Source: Helicobacter pullorum NCTC 12824
GTDB lineage: Bacteria; Campylobacterota; Campylobacteria; Campylobacterales; Helicobacteraceae
Direction of reading: 5' to 3'
DNA: 64,000 nt
NCBI RefSeq assembly: GCF_017979475.1
Contig: NZ_JAERIT010000002.1
Span: 1 to 64,000, forward strand
The notes beneath the pieces were generated by a model, which ran no database searches, was not told the DNA's origin, and saw nothing but the letters and a program-made list of their open reading frames with translations. The position numbers and the translations under genes were made by a program. Numbering within the stretch: position 1 is the first letter of the stretch; each line of letters opens with the position of its first letter. Shown piece after piece: positions 35,899-45,176 of the stretch.

Positions 35899-38345
35899 TT
35901 TATTGCCTTTAACTGCACTTTCTGATAGCGACTATTAGGGAAATATTCAAACTCTTCCAAACCACACACTCCAAGTGCTGCAATATCTCCCTCCATTTCA
36001 TTATCAATGGTAACCTCCCTTTGCAAAACCTTAGAATCCCCAAAATCAATCTCCACACAATCACCTGATTCTAAACCAAGCTTTTTAGCAAGTTTCTCCG
36101 ACATTTGCAAGCCATTTTTAGAATCTAAATATTGTGAATTTAAAGTCTCTTTAGAAAAATGTGCCATAGCATTTCTTGCATAAAGATTATAAGCTTTTAG
36201 CTCCTCTAATTCCACCCCTTCAACCTCAACCTCTTCTTGCACTAAAAGTGGCTCTAGCAAATACCCTCTAATCTCGGTTCCATCATTTAAAAATCCATAG
36301 CCCAAATTATCATATTCTACGCTTTTAAAACCTTTTTGAAGCGGAAGTTCTAATGTATAATCAATAGTATTTTCTAGCTGCAACCCAAGCTCTTTTGCAA
36401 TATCATTGAGTTCATATCCTTTATAAGGAATCGCTGGAGAAATTGGCACCACTCGCTTATCCACATTTACAAAAGTCCCCTCCTGCTCTCTTAGATAAGG
36501 CATTATCAATACATTATTATCTTCAACCCCTATTGTAAAATCCCCTTTTGCATTATATCCGATACTATATCCTTTGCTTGCTTGCTCTAAATCGCATAGC
36601 AAAGAAATCCCAAGTGCATTTGTTGTTGATGGTAAAAGCAAGATTTTAACCTCTGAATGCATTTCAATACAAGCCAAAATTCTTGCAATATTTTTTGCAT
36701 TTTTTGCTCTATAAATATCAAATCCAACCACCAAAATAGGATTCTTTGAAATGCTTATTGTGCGTTTTAGATTCTCTAGCTCTAAAGTAGAATCTTTTAC
36801 ACAATACTCTATAAGATCACTAGATAATTCTTCAACTTGTTCTAAAACTTGCTTGATTTCTTCTTTTTTGATTAACACCTCATTACCATTTTCATCGATT
36901 TGTGGAATCTCAACGATACTTTTCACTTCTTTTGGAATCTCTTTTGTAATTTTTCTTTCATATTTTTCAATTTGATTCTTCAAAGCAAGCGGCATATTTT
37001 CTTTGGCTATACAAACACTAGCCAACAAAAGTGCAAAAGCCTCTTCGCTATCTGGCTTATAATAGGCTTCAATCAAATTTGCAGGTTTAACAAACTCTTT
37101 TGCCACGCAATCTTCCATTGTGTGAAAATACGCCAAAATTGCACCTTTATTTTGCTTCATTGCATTATTGATACTATGTGTAACCACTGGCATATCATAG
37201 CTCATAGCTCCACCAAAACACATTACAAAAGTGCTTTGCGTGATTTCTTTTTGAGTGGCTTTGCCTAAACTGCCTCCTTTTGAAAATTCTTGTATAAATT
37301 GCTGAAAGCCCCACACTTCATCGCACACCAAATGGTAGCCGTATTTTTGTTTCAATTTTTGCAATATCATTGCCTCTTCATTTGTTATATTTCCTGCAAA
37401 ATGAATACTATCTGCTTCTTTAAAAGCTGCAATTGCTGCATTAAATGCTTCTTTATCTTTTGTAATTCCTTGATGATTTTCATCAAAAACCAATCGACCT
37501 GCTGGACATAATGTTGCAAAATTCCAATCACTAACAACCCGATAAATTTTTCTTTTATCTCCCGAGATTCCTTCTTGCTTTATCTCATAAGTCAAAGCAC
37601 AGCCATTCCCACAATGCACACAAGTGCTAGGAATTTTCTCTAACTCCCAAGCATTAGATTTATACTGAAAATGTGCGATACCCAAAGCACCTACAGGACA
37701 CACACTTGCACACTCTCCACAATCCTTACAATCTCCCTCACCGCTTACACCAATTAGCGACTTTTTAAACTTCGTCCAAACACTAAAAGCATCTTTTGGC
37801 ATACTTTCTTTATATTCTTTATTAGGCAATTGACCATCAAATTTAATGGCTTTAATATGTGATTTACCTATTTTATCTTTACAAAGAGTTACGCATCTCT
37901 CACACACGATACACAAATTAGGATCATAAGCAGTTTTGCCCCAATGGTTAAGCGCCTTATAATCATCTCTTAAAGCATATTTTTGCTCTTTTATGCCCAC
38001 ATAATGGGTATAATTTTGCAACTCGCACTCACCACTTTTATCACACACTCCACATTGCAATGGGTGATTCACATTATAAGCTTGCATAATTGCATATCTT
38101 TCTTGCTCTATCTCTATGGTATTAACAATCACTTCCATTCCATCTTTGACTTTAGCATTACAAGCATACACTCTTTTGCCATCAGCCTCCACCATACACA
38201 TTTTGCAAGCCAATGTGGGAGAACAACAAGAAAGGTAGCAAATTGCAGGAATAAAAATATCATTTGCTCTAGCAGCATTTAAAATGCTCTCGCCTTCTTT
38301 GCAAAATATCTCACAACCATCAATTTTTATTTTAACCATTCCCAT
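35895..38345 (-). CDS. nuoG: Complex I subunit NuoG
   Basis: NuoG is the large iron-sulphur subunit at the electron-input end. In the 816 residues, about 1-100 form the 2Fe-2S domain (CYLSCCSPTLACKMC), then HPLQCGVCDKSGECELQ with the His-ligated cluster near 95-110. Ferredoxin-type clusters follow at CIVCERCVTLC (about 143) and CKDCGECASVCPVGALG (about 203), and CVHCGNGCALTYE (about 236) opens the molybdopterin-oxidoreductase-like domain. The later part has long acidic stretches. With NuoF absent, NuoG is likely to take electrons from flavodoxin or ferredoxin through the two short neighbours. Confidence 0.92.
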   Translation of the reverse strand: MGMVKIKIDGCEIFCKEGESILNAARANDIFIPAICYLSCCSPTLACKMCMVEADGKRVYACNAKVKDGMEVIVNTIEIEQERYAIMQAYNVNHPLQCGVCDKSGECELQNYTHYVGIKEQKYALRDDYKALNHWGKTAYDPNLCIVCERCVTLCKDKIGKSHIKAIKFDGQLPNKEYKESMPKDAFSVWTKFKKSLIGVSGEGDCKDCGECASVCPVGALGIAHFQYKSNAWELEKIPSTCVHCGNGCALTYEIKQEGISGDKRKIYRVVSDWNFATLCPAGRLVFDENHQGITKDKEAFNAAIAAFKEADSIHFAGNITNEEAMILQKLKQKYGYHLVCDEVWGFQQFIQEFSKGGSLGKATQKEITQSTFVMCFGGAMSYDMPVVTHSINNAMKQNKGAILAYFHTMEDCVAKEFVKPANLIEAYYKPDSEEAFALLLASVCIAKENMPLALKNQIEKYERKITKEIPKEVKSIVEIPQIDENGNEVLIKKEEIKQVLEQVEELSSDLIEYCVKDSTLELENLKRTISISKNPILVVGFDIYRAKNAKNIARILACIEMHSEVKILLLPSTTNALGISLLCDLEQASKGYSIGYNAKGDFTIGVEDNNVLIMPYLREQEGTFVNVDKRVVPISPAIPYKGYELNDIAKELGLQLENTIDYTLELPLQKGFKSVEYDNLGYGFLNDGTEIRGYLLEPLLVQEEVEVEGVELEELKAYNLYARNAMAHFSKETLNSQYLDSKNGLQMSEKLAKKLGLESGDCVEIDFGDSKVLQREVTIDNEMEGDIAALGVCGLEEFEYFPNSRYQKVQLKAIK

Positions 38346-39184
38346 TATGAAATCCTATTTACCCTAATTTTTTGGTAACAAAAACCAATGTTTTCTTGTT
38401 TAGATAACCACAAGATTCCAACCATTCCTTTAATTTCTTGTTGCTCACAAAAATTAGCTTTGATTTTTTGATTTGCAAATTCTATCTCTATTGTATCCCC
38501 ATTTGCAATTTTCCCAACCAATGCAAACTGCCTAGAAGCCTGCAAAATAGGATATTCCAATCCTTCATTACAATGCACATAAGCCACCAATCCATCAAAA
38601 TTATCTATTTCTCCCAATTTAGCAATCTCTTCTATTTGCTCTACTGCTTGCACCCAAACTTCATCTAAAAATACTATCTCTATTTTTGGATTTTTTGCTA
38701 GCAATCCAAGAATCTTTGCAATATTACTAGCTCTTTTATGCCCATAAATATCTTTGCCAATTATCAAAACACCTTTAGTACTCTCCACAAAACTTTGAGA
38801 TATCGCCATAATCTCTTCTTCAGAAAAATTAACTTCAGATGCAAGATAACCCACATCAAGATCTTTTATCCATTGTTTCTCTTGTATATCATCTTGCTTT
38901 AACAAAGATTCAGCCAAAAGTGCAAGCACCACTTCTTCACACCCAACTTCATACAAAAATTGTCTTATATTTGGCGCAGGATTAAAATTAAGAGGACTTA
39001 GCAAAAAAACATTATTTTGATTTTTTAAATGTGGAATCTTTTCTAAAAATTCTTGAATAAAGCCACCAAAAAGCAAAATTGACTGCGTTTTATCATCTTT
39101 TTTTAAATAACTTTCTAAAGGTGTGATAATCCCTCCATTTTTGCAATAGATTTCTAAAAATTCTTGCTTTTCCATTTTAGGCAA
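38345..39184 (-). CDS. NuoF-position protein (HP1265-like), no NADH/FMN motifs
   Basis: The 279-residue protein occupies the nuoF position in the operon, as HP1265 does in H. pylori. I see no NADH- or FMN-binding glycine-rich loop and no NuoF 4Fe-4S cysteine set; only scattered cysteines are present (CEEVV, CNEG, CEQQ). Segments such as QSILLFGGFIQEFLEKIPHL and GVLIIGKDIYGHKRASNIAKI suggest an alpha/beta fold, and the second resembles the NuoG part GFDIYRAKNAKNIARI, which hints at descent from a NuoG-like domain. It is probably a structural or electron-input subunit. It overlaps its neighbours. Confidence 0.75.
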   Translation of the reverse strand: MPKMEKQEFLEIYCKNGGIITPLESYLKKDDKTQSILLFGGFIQEFLEKIPHLKNQNNVFLLSPLNFNPAPNIRQFLYEVGCEEVVLALLAESLLKQDDIQEKQWIKDLDVGYLASEVNFSEEEIMAISQSFVESTKGVLIIGKDIYGHKRASNIAKILGLLAKNPKIEIVFLDEVWVQAVEQIEEIAKLGEIDNFDGLVAYVHCNEGLEYPILQASRQFALVGKIANGDTIEIEFANQKIKANFCEQQEIKGMVGILWLSKQENIGFCYQKIRVNRIS

Positions 39185-39407
39185 CCTTTCTTACAACAAT
39201 TGTCCAATCCACTTCATTAAATCGCAAAGAATTTAACAACTCATTTCCGCTTTTCTCTACAATATCTGCACTTTTTTGGACATTCTCAAAATCTATCACT
39301 TCAAACAAAAAAATCCCAACTTCTCCCTTTTGTAATTGTGTTTGCAAAATTTCCTCCAAACGCCCTCCAAAATCGTTTTTCAAATGCCTCAAATCAAATC
39401 GCTTCAT
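39177..39407 (-). CDS. NuoE-position protein (HP1264-like), 76 residues
   Basis: This small protein replaces nuoE in the operon. It has 76 residues, the length of HP1264, and no cysteines at all, so it cannot bind the 2Fe-2S cluster of NuoE. Sequence parts are [19 protein letters not shown], a middle [12 protein letters not shown] and an end [10 protein letters not shown], suggesting a compact alpha/beta fold. It overlaps nuoD by four bases and the next gene by eight. The family is known from Helicobacter and Campylobacter; its role, possibly docking of flavodoxin, is unproven. Confidence 0.75.
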   Translation of the reverse strand: MKRFDLRHLKNDFGGRLEEILQTQLQKGEVGIFLFEVIDFENVQKSADIVEKSGNELLNSLRFNEVDWTIVVRKVA

Positions 39408-40633
39408 CTATCAATCTCCCCAAACACAATGTTTGTATTTCCGATAATTGTAACCACATCCGCCAAATAATGCCCGGGTAATAGATCTTGCAAAACCCCC
39501 GTATGAAAGAAGCTTGGAGTCCGCATTTTCACGCGATAAGGATAAGGCTCACCTTCAGAGCGGATAAAAAATCCAAGCTCGCCTTTTGGGGATTCTGTTG
39601 GCACATACACTTCACCCACAGGCGGACGCATTCCTTGTGTTACAAGCACAAAATGTTGCATTAAAGAATAATTTTGTGTCATAATTTGCTCTTTGGGTGC
39701 AGAAAAATAACGCCCATCTTCGCACATTATCAAAGAATCTGTATCCTTGTATTTCTCAATGAGTTGGTATAAGATTCTAATGCTTTGTCGCATTTCCTCC
39801 ATATAAAGCAAATAGCGTCCATAGCTATCATTGCTATAACTCACAGGCACATCAAAATCTAATTCACCATATAGCTCATAAGGCTCTTCTTTGCGTATAT
39901 CCCACTCTATTCCGCTTCCTCGCAGCATTACCCCACTAAGCCCCCAACTCTTTGCCATTTCTGGACTAATTACCCCTACATTTTCTAATCGCATTCTCCA
40001 TATTCGATTCTCGCTCAAAATCCCTTCATACAATTCAATCTGCTTAGGCAAAGAATCCAAATAAGCCTTTAACTTCTCACACCAATCTTGTGGCAAATCT
40101 AGCGGAACACCGCCGATTCTAATGCTAGAATGCGTCAGCCTTGCCCCGCAATAATCCTCAATTAAATCAATCCCAAACTCTCTTTCTCTAAAACAATAAA
40201 GAAAAATACTCATCGCCCCTACATCCAAAGCATGAGTAGCTAGCCAAAATAAATGCGAAATGATACGATTTAATTCCAAAAGCATTGTGCGTATGACTTG
40301 TGCTCTACGCGGAACTTCTACCCCCAAAAGTCTCTCAACCCCCAAAGCAAAAGCATAATTATTAGAGCTTGCTGCAATATAATCCATTCTATCTGTGGTT
40401 GGCAAAAACTCATTATAAATCATATTTTCTGCCATCTTTTCCATACCGCGGTGCAAATATCCAATATCAGGAGTAGCCTTAAGGACTTTCTCGCCCTCTA
40501 ATTCCAAAATCAAACGCAACTGCCCATGAGCACTCGGATGCTGTGGTCCAAAATTCAGCACCATTGCATTATCATTGATTCTATCAAATGCAATATTTTC
40601 ATAAAAGGGCATCAATTTATTAGGTTGTTGCAT
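39404..40633 (-). CDS. nuoD: Complex I subunit NuoD
   Basis: NuoD is the 49-kDa-type subunit beside the quinone-binding site. The 409-residue protein has [22 protein letters not shown] (about 27-48, with the two quinone-site His residues in HPSAHG), [14 protein letters not shown] near 57, [24 protein letters not shown] near 81-104 and the C-terminal [15 protein letters not shown] and [14 protein letters not shown] near 388. It is a separate gene from nuoC, one base apart, as in Helicobacter. Confidence 0.95.
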   Translation of the reverse strand: MQQPNKLMPFYENIAFDRINDNAMVLNFGPQHPSAHGQLRLILELEGEKVLKATPDIGYLHRGMEKMAENMIYNEFLPTTDRMDYIAASSNNYAFALGVERLLGVEVPRRAQVIRTMLLELNRIISHLFWLATHALDVGAMSIFLYCFREREFGIDLIEDYCGARLTHSSIRIGGVPLDLPQDWCEKLKAYLDSLPKQIELYEGILSENRIWRMRLENVGVISPEMAKSWGLSGVMLRGSGIEWDIRKEEPYELYGELDFDVPVSYSNDSYGRYLLYMEEMRQSIRILYQLIEKYKDTDSLIMCEDGRYFSAPKEQIMTQNYSLMQHFVLVTQGMRPPVGEVYVPTESPKGELGFFIRSEGEPYPYRVKMRTPSFFHTGVLQDLLPGHYLADVVTIIGNTNIVFGEIDR

Positions 40634-40634
40634 T

Positions 40635-41435
40635 TTATTTCCTTTTGTCTAATTGTTTTGCATTTTCTGGTTTCATTTTGGATACAAAAAGCACCCCATT
40701 CTCTTCTTGATAAACAATTGGCTTTTCTTTTTCTTGCCCTTCCTCAATCATTTCTCCATAACCCACTTCATATCCAAGTCTTGAAAATCTTGTCGTATCA
40801 TATCTATCTACTCGCGCAGAATCTCTTTGCTCTTTGCCGATAACTTCTCGATATTCTTCACCAAAAATCGTATCCACTTCATACCATTGTGCTGCTTCAT
40901 CGCCTTGAAGTGGATAACTTTTCAAAAGCGGATGCCCAACCCAATCATCAGGCATTAAGATTCTTTTGGGATAAGGATGATTTTGTGGCAAAATCCCAAA
41001 CATATCATACATCTCCCTTTCGCTCCAATTTGCACTACTAAAAAGCATACTCACAGATTGAATCTGCTCTTCTTTTTTCAAAAAAGTTTTTACTCGAATA
41101 CGCCTTTTTTTGCCCATCGAAAGAAGTTGATAAAAAATCTCAAATCCTCCTCTTTTCTCCAAATAATCCATCGCACTCATTTCTGTTAAAACATCATAAC
41201 TAAGCCCTTTTAATTCCTCCAAACAAGAATAAATATCTTCTTTTTTTACCCAGATTATCAAAGTCCCACATTGCATATAAGATTCAACCACAAAGCATTT
41301 TTGGCTTAATTGTTCTAAATCTCCTAGCAAAATATCATCTACCACTATTTCTTTTGGAATCTTTGGAGGCACATAAAATCTATCTTTGTAATAAACTTGT
41401 TTTTGCGTGTTGGTTTTTGGTTTATATTCTCTCAT
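40635..41435 (-). CDS. nuoC: Complex I subunit NuoC
   Basis: NuoC is the 30-kDa-type subunit of the hydrophilic arm. The 266-residue protein has the family signature near 145-190: [36 protein letters not shown] (in two parts), followed by [17 protein letters not shown]. The N-terminus ([19 protein letters not shown]) is longer than the E. coli domain and the C-terminus is acidic. It lies between nuoB (10 bases upstream) and nuoD (one base downstream). Confidence 0.93.
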   Translation of the reverse strand: MREYKPKTNTQKQVYYKDRFYVPPKIPKEIVVDDILLGDLEQLSQKCFVVESYMQCGTLIIWVKKEDIYSCLEELKGLSYDVLTEMSAMDYLEKRGGFEIFYQLLSMGKKRRIRVKTFLKKEEQIQSVSMLFSSANWSEREMYDMFGILPQNHPYPKRILMPDDWVGHPLLKSYPLQGDEAAQWYEVDTIFGEEYREVIGKEQRDSARVDRYDTTRFSRLGYEVGYGEMIEEGQEKEKPIVYQEENGVLFVSKMKPENAKQLDKRK

Positions 41436-41444
41436 CTAACACCT

Positions 41445-41954
41445 CTAAACTAATCGTTTTGGGATATTTTTGCGGTTGGCTTTCTCTTTTCTAATTTTTT
41501 GCTGCAAAACCATTAAAGCATATTGCAAAGTCTCCGGTCTTGGGGAACAACCGGGTAAATAAATATCCACAGGAATAATTCTATCTACCCCCTGCACAGT
41601 GGCATAGGTGTTAAACATTCCACCTGTATTAGCACAACTCCCCATTGAAATCACCCATTTAGGTTCTGGCATTTGATCATAAAGTCGCCTTACAAATTGT
41701 GCGTGTTTTTTTGTCACCGTTCCTGCAATAATCATCACATCACTTTGACGCGGAGATGCCCTAAAAATTGTCCCAAATCTATCAAAATCATACCTAGAAG
41801 CACCCGTTGCCATCATTTCAATCGCACAACAAGCTAGCCCATAAGTCATTGCCCAAAGTGAATTACTTCTCCCCCAATTAATTAACTTATCTACACTTGT
41901 TAAAGCAATCGGTAATCCTGCATTTTTTAAATATTTTACTTCATGCTCTGCCAT
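41445..41954 (-). CDS. nuoB: Complex I subunit NuoB (cluster N2)
   Basis: NuoB binds the terminal 4Fe-4S cluster N2 that reduces quinone. I chose ATG at 41954 because AAGGGG lies 8 bases upstream; a GTG at 41975 extends the frame by 7 residues with no ribosome site. The 169-residue protein has [23 protein letters not shown] near 41-63, with adjacent Cys residues, then [14 protein letters not shown] near 102 and [16 protein letters not shown] near 132, giving the four ligands. Its start region overlaps the end of nuoA by 19 bases. Confidence 0.95.
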   Translation of the reverse strand: MAEHEVKYLKNAGLPIALTSVDKLINWGRSNSLWAMTYGLACCAIEMMATGASRYDFDRFGTIFRASPRQSDVMIIAGTVTKKHAQFVRRLYDQMPEPKWVISMGSCANTGGMFNTYATVQGVDRIIPVDIYLPGCSPRPETLQYALMVLQQKIRKEKANRKNIPKRLV

Positions 41955-42325
41955 TGTAATGCCCCTTTTCTCCACGCATAAATAAAACCAATTGTCAATA
42001 ACAATACAAATAATACCATTTCAATAAATCCAAAAAATCCAAGAATCTTAAAATCAACTGCCCATGGAAACATAAAAATAATTTCAATATCAAATAAAAT
42101 AAACAATAAAGCCATTAAATAAAATTGTGAAGAGATTCGATTAGGCTGTTTTGTAGGAGCCAAACCGCACTCATAGGGCGATAATTTTAATTTTTGTGTA
42201 TTTTTGTTTGCCAATGTTTTGCCAACAAAGCGAGACAATAAAGTTGTCCCAAAAAATGCCACAAAGGTAAAAATAAAAATCGCAAAAACGCCAAAATAAG
42301 GATGTGCTACATCAATATGAGACAT
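41936..42325 (-). CDS. nuoA: Complex I subunit NuoA
   Basis: NuoA is the three-helix membrane subunit at the operon's head. The 129-residue protein starts [22 protein letters not shown] and has the conserved [11 protein letters not shown] motif with its Cys near 47-57, then [25 protein letters not shown] near 67-92 with the conserved Asp-Ile-Glu, and a third helix (about 95-115). GAAAGGGA precedes the ATG. The whole set runs nuoA-B-C-D-(E)-(F)-G-H-I-J-K-L-M-N with no gaps. Confidence 0.95.
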   Translation of the reverse strand: MSHIDVAHPYFGVFAIFIFTFVAFFGTTLLSRFVGKTLANKNTQKLKLSPYECGLAPTKQPNRISSQFYLMALLFILFDIEIIFMFPWAVDFKILGFFGFIEMVLFVLLLTIGFIYAWRKGALQWQSMK

Positions 42326-42365
42326 ATAAATCCCTTTCTCAATAAATTGAATATTATCTATGTAA

Positions 42366-42371
42366 ATATTA
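42366..42371 (-). promoter_or_regulatory. Predicted -10 of the nuo operon
   Basis: TAATAT on the minus strand lies 41 bases before nuoA in a 123-base gap after the small membrane-protein gene. A start near 42359 would give a 33-base leader. Confidence 0.4.
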
Positions 42372-42448
42372 GCGTAGTTTTCTTAAAAAACAAGAATTAA
42401 TCAAAAACAATAAGAAAAATTTTATTTTCCAAAAAGACAATTTGCAAA

Positions 42449-42745
42449 TTATCTTTCTATTTCTGCAACTTCAATTTGAGACTTTGAACACGCTTGATAA
42501 ACCATTATTATCATTACTATCCAAACAATGGGTATCAAAATGTAACCAACAAAAATAACACACAATAACACACTTACCAAAAATGCCAAGAAAAATACAA
42601 AAGAATATAAAAAACTCTTCAAAATATTCCACCTTGCAATCAACCACCAACTAAAAAACGCTCCAATAAACCCAAACAATAATGTTAAAATAACCGCTAT
42701 AATTCCAGAAGCGCCACCAGAAATTTTAATTTTTTCCTTTGCCAT
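42449..42745 (-). CDS. Small membrane protein of unknown function
   Basis: I do not recognise this 98-residue protein. It has two or three hydrophobic helices (about residues 13-34, 41-68 and 69-87). The N-terminus is lysine- and glycine-rich (MAKEKIKISGGASG) and the tail short and charged (QIEVAEIER). A GGAGAT site and a TGC-TATAAT promoter (42773-42778) precede it, so it is likely expressed on its own. It sits between the end of nap and the start of nuo on their strand, which does not by itself link it to either. Confidence 0.7.
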   Translation of the reverse strand: MAKEKIKISGGASGIIAVILTLLFGFIGAFFSWWLIARWNILKSFLYSFVFFLAFLVSVLLCVIFVGYILIPIVWIVMIIMVYQACSKSQIEVAEIER

Positions 42746-42772
42746 TTTATCTCCATTTTAAAAAATATTTTA

Positions 42773-42778
42773 ATTATA
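42773..42778 (-). promoter_or_regulatory. Predicted extended -10 of the small membrane-protein gene
   Basis: TGC-TATAAT on the minus strand lies 28 bases before the start at 42745, between the napD stop and this gene. Confidence 0.5.
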
Positions 42779-42791
42779 GCAAATTTCAATT

Positions 42792-43178
42792 TTACAAAAC
42801 ATTTTTTAAAATATTATCCAATTTTCCCTGCACATCTCCATTATAGCCTATTTCCTCGGCTTTTACTTTATTATTTTTTAAGACTTCTGGCACTGCATCT
42901 TGTCTTTGGATATTTTCTTGCAATATCTCTAATTCTGCATTATGATAAGCATAAATCATCTGTGCCAAAACCACTCCTTGCAATTTCTCAATTTGCCTCA
43001 ATAAGCAAATCTCCTCATCAATACTCTCAGTTTCAAGAGTAACAACAATTTTCCCATTTTCATCACTATAATGGCATTGTGCATTTGGTATTTTTTCAAT
43101 TTCCTCCCACAACCTTGCAATATCCTCTGGCTTACACATTACAATCAAACTTGAAACATTAAGATTTTTTTCTTGCAT
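42792..43178 (-). CDS. napD: NapD, chaperone for NapA Tat export
   Basis: NapD binds the twin-arginine signal peptide of NapA and holds it until the cofactor is inserted. I chose ATG at 43178 because AAGGGGG lies just upstream; a TTG at 43205 would overlap further into napL without support. The protein is 128 residues. NVSSLIVMCKPEDIARLWEEI opens the ferredoxin-like fold, followed by KIVVTLETES and LQGVVLAQMIYAYH, which match NapD. It has about 45 extra residues at the C-terminus compared with the E. coli protein. It is the last gene of napAGHBFLD and overlaps the end of napL by 12 bases... the overlap is in the leader only, since napL stops at 43190. Confidence 0.85.
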   Translation of the reverse strand: MQEKNLNVSSLIVMCKPEDIARLWEEIEKIPNAQCHYSDENGKIVVTLETESIDEEICLLRQIEKLQGVVLAQMIYAYHNAELEILQENIQRQDAVPEVLKNNKVKAEEIGYNGDVQGKLDNILKNVL

Positions 43179-43189
43179 ATTTTCCCCCT

Positions 43190-44146
43190 TTAAGGTAATT
43201 TCCAAAATAAAATATTTTTTCCATCTTCTGCACTCACAATATTCTTATCATCGATAAAAATAATACTATTTAATAAATTTTTATGCCCTTTTAAAATCGC
43301 CATTTCTTTGCCGCCATTAATCTCAAAAACAGCAATATCGCTCATCTCATTTTTCATATAAGCACCAATTTTACCATCTAAACTCAACCCCACACTATAA
43401 ACCAAAAAATCCGCTTCTTTTGTATAATCTTGCATTCTATTGCCAAAATATACACCAACCTTCCTATCTTGCCCAGCAGCAATAATAACAATATCGCTCC
43501 CTTGGAATCCCATTTTGGCTTCATAAACATTGTCTTTGTTTAGTCCGCTAAATTCTTTCAATATTTCCCCATTCAAAGTCTTACCATAATACAAAATCCC
43601 AGATTCACAAGAAACCAAAAAATATTCTTTATCTTCACTTAATGTAAAATCCGAAAAAGTCGCTTCTGATAGCTGTTTTTGGTAAAGTATCTTAGAATCC
43701 TTCAAATCATAAAGCAAAATTTCATTACTCATCAATCCCAAAAAAATCTTATCTTTATCTACAAAGGCAGCTTTCTTGATATTTAGAGCAATTGGTAGCT
43801 TTTCTAACTGCTCTTTGAAAACAAAAAGATTCTTTGTCCCTTCACTCCCTTCGCTATTAACAAGCAATCTACCCTCCAAAAAATCCACAGAAAATACTTT
43901 TGGAGGATAAAAATCACCAAAAAAATTACTAATATCAGGCAATTTTAGCACTACTTTTTTGGTAATATTTTCAAATTCTTTTTCAAGTTTCACCTCTATC
44001 ACTTCACCAAAATCTGTTCCAACCAACAATCTATTTTCTACATAATTTACATCAATAATATTATTTTCCAATTTCAGCTGATAAGAAGGCTCTAAACCAA
44101 AAACACTTCCCAAAAACAACAAAAACACCCCAATTATTCTAAACAT
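43190..44146 (-). CDS. napL: NapL, periplasmic beta-propeller protein of the nap operon
   Basis: NapL is an accessory protein found in the nap operon of Campylobacter, Wolinella and Helicobacter; its precise role is not settled. The 318-residue protein has a signal peptide (MFRIIGVFLLFLGSVFG) and then repeated beta-strands of WD40/propeller type: VENRLLVGTDFGEVIEV, DKIFLGLMSNEILLYDL, KEYFLVSCESGILYYG and a final GHKNLLNSIIFIDDKN-IVSAEDGKNILFWKL, a WD-like repeat. Its start overlaps the end of napF by 8 bases. Position in the operon makes the name secure even though the sequence is not strongly conserved. Confidence 0.82.
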   Translation of the reverse strand: MFRIIGVFLLFLGSVFGLEPSYQLKLENNIIDVNYVENRLLVGTDFGEVIEVKLEKEFENITKKVVLKLPDISNFFGDFYPPKVFSVDFLEGRLLVNSEGSEGTKNLFVFKEQLEKLPIALNIKKAAFVDKDKIFLGLMSNEILLYDLKDSKILYQKQLSEATFSDFTLSEDKEYFLVSCESGILYYGKTLNGEILKEFSGLNKDNVYEAKMGFQGSDIVIIAAGQDRKVGVYFGNRMQDYTKEADFLVYSVGLSLDGKIGAYMKNEMSDIAVFEINGGKEMAILKGHKNLLNSIIFIDDKNIVSAEDGKNILFWKLP

Positions 44147-44654
44147 TTTTTTCCTTTATTATGATGGCTTTTGTCGGACATACCCTTACGCAAAATCCAC
44201 ATCCAATGCAATTTTCATTGATTATAGGATAAAAAACACCAACAAACTCTATTGCCTTTTGATTCCCAAGCACCCCTTGACACACTTCTTTGCAGGTATA
44301 ACACATTGTTTTTTGATACCCCAAACACCTTAATTCATCAATACTAACCACAAAATTCCAATTGCTCTTATTGTCTTCTTTTAATACTCCATGAGGGCAT
44401 TCTTTGGCACATTCTCCACATAATTTGCAACCATCAATATCAAAATCCACAGTTGGTATGCCATTATAATCCCTTAAAATCCCTTTTTGACATACTTTGT
44501 CACAAGCTCTAATACAATATTTTTGACATTCCATACAAAATTTCTCAAAAAGAGATCTATCTGCATTATATGGAGGCAATGGAAAAAAAGAAGTTTTTTT
44601 CTGCTTTCCATTCCCCAATAGAAAATTAAAAAAGTCTCGACGCTTCTCTATCAC
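44139..44654 (-). CDS. napF: NapF, cytoplasmic iron-sulphur protein
   Basis: NapF is a soluble Fe-S protein proposed to help insert or reduce cofactors in NapA before export. In the 171-residue protein I count four cysteine groups: CMECQKYCIRACDKVC near 41-56, CKLCGECAKECPHG near 76-89, CYTCKEVC near 118-125 and CIGCGFCVRVCPTKAI near 149-164. The N-terminus MIEKRRDFFNFLLG has the RR-x-F sequence typical of NapF, which is not a cleaved signal. It overlaps napB by four bases and napL by eight. Confidence 0.9.
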   Translation of the reverse strand: MIEKRRDFFNFLLGNGKQKKTSFFPLPPYNADRSLFEKFCMECQKYCIRACDKVCQKGILRDYNGIPTVDFDIDGCKLCGECAKECPHGVLKEDNKSNWNFVVSIDELRCLGYQKTMCYTCKEVCQGVLGNQKAIEFVGVFYPIINENCIGCGFCVRVCPTKAIIIKEKNV

Positions 44655-45175
44655 TCAACGCCCTCATTGATAACATCAAGCAAATTTGATTTGCTGCTAC
44701 CTTCTTCTTGACGAAAATCTGCTTTAAAATTATTCCCTACAAGAGGTGGTGCATCTACTTGAGTTGTATGGCAAATTACACAATTAAAGCGATTCTCATC
44801 CATTTGCCCATCTAAATTTTTATTTTCTCTAAAATTATAAAAATGTGATTTTGGCATAGGAGTAGCTGCTACTGCCTCTGCAATTTCTGGTAAATGGCAA
44901 CTCGTGCAAGCATTATTATCTCGAGTAATAGGCAACATACCATCAAGATTATGCGAAATCATAGGAGGAGCATTTTCAAAAGACCTCTCAATCAAAGTCG
45001 ATTCACCTGCGGTTTTACCCGTATAATCATATGCTTTTATTTCCGCTTCTTCATTAAAAAGCGTTGTTTTTCTTAAACCAATCTCTTCAGAGGAATAACT
45101 CTGAATACTCTTACAACTTACAAGAATCAAAGCAAGAGTGCTAACCCCTGCTACCAATATAGTTCCAAATTTCAT
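44651..45175 (-). CDS. napB: NapB, di-haem cytochrome c subunit of nitrate reductase
   Basis: NapB passes electrons to NapA in the periplasm. The start ATG 45175 has AAAAGGAAG immediately upstream; a longer frame to 45229 would run into napH. The protein is 174 residues. Two haem sites are seen: CTSCH near 91 and CVICH near 131, with conserved His in PMISHNLDG and PKSHFYNF as likely axial ligands. The signal peptide ends STLALILVSCKS, which reads as a lipobox with Cys near 22; if processed, this NapB would be membrane-anchored rather than soluble. It follows napH by one base and overlaps napF. Confidence 0.92.
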   Translation of the reverse strand: MKFGTILVAGVSTLALILVSCKSIQSYSSEEIGLRKTTLFNEEAEIKAYDYTGKTAGESTLIERSFENAPPMISHNLDGMLPITRDNNACTSCHLPEIAEAVAATPMPKSHFYNFRENKNLDGQMDENRFNCVICHTTQVDAPPLVGNNFKADFRQEEGSSKSNLLDVINEGVE

Positions 45176-45176
45176 T

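Noticed and set aside
36900-37268. Plus-strand 122-codon open frame
   Set aside because: It is antisense to nuoG and has no family resemblance or ribosome site.
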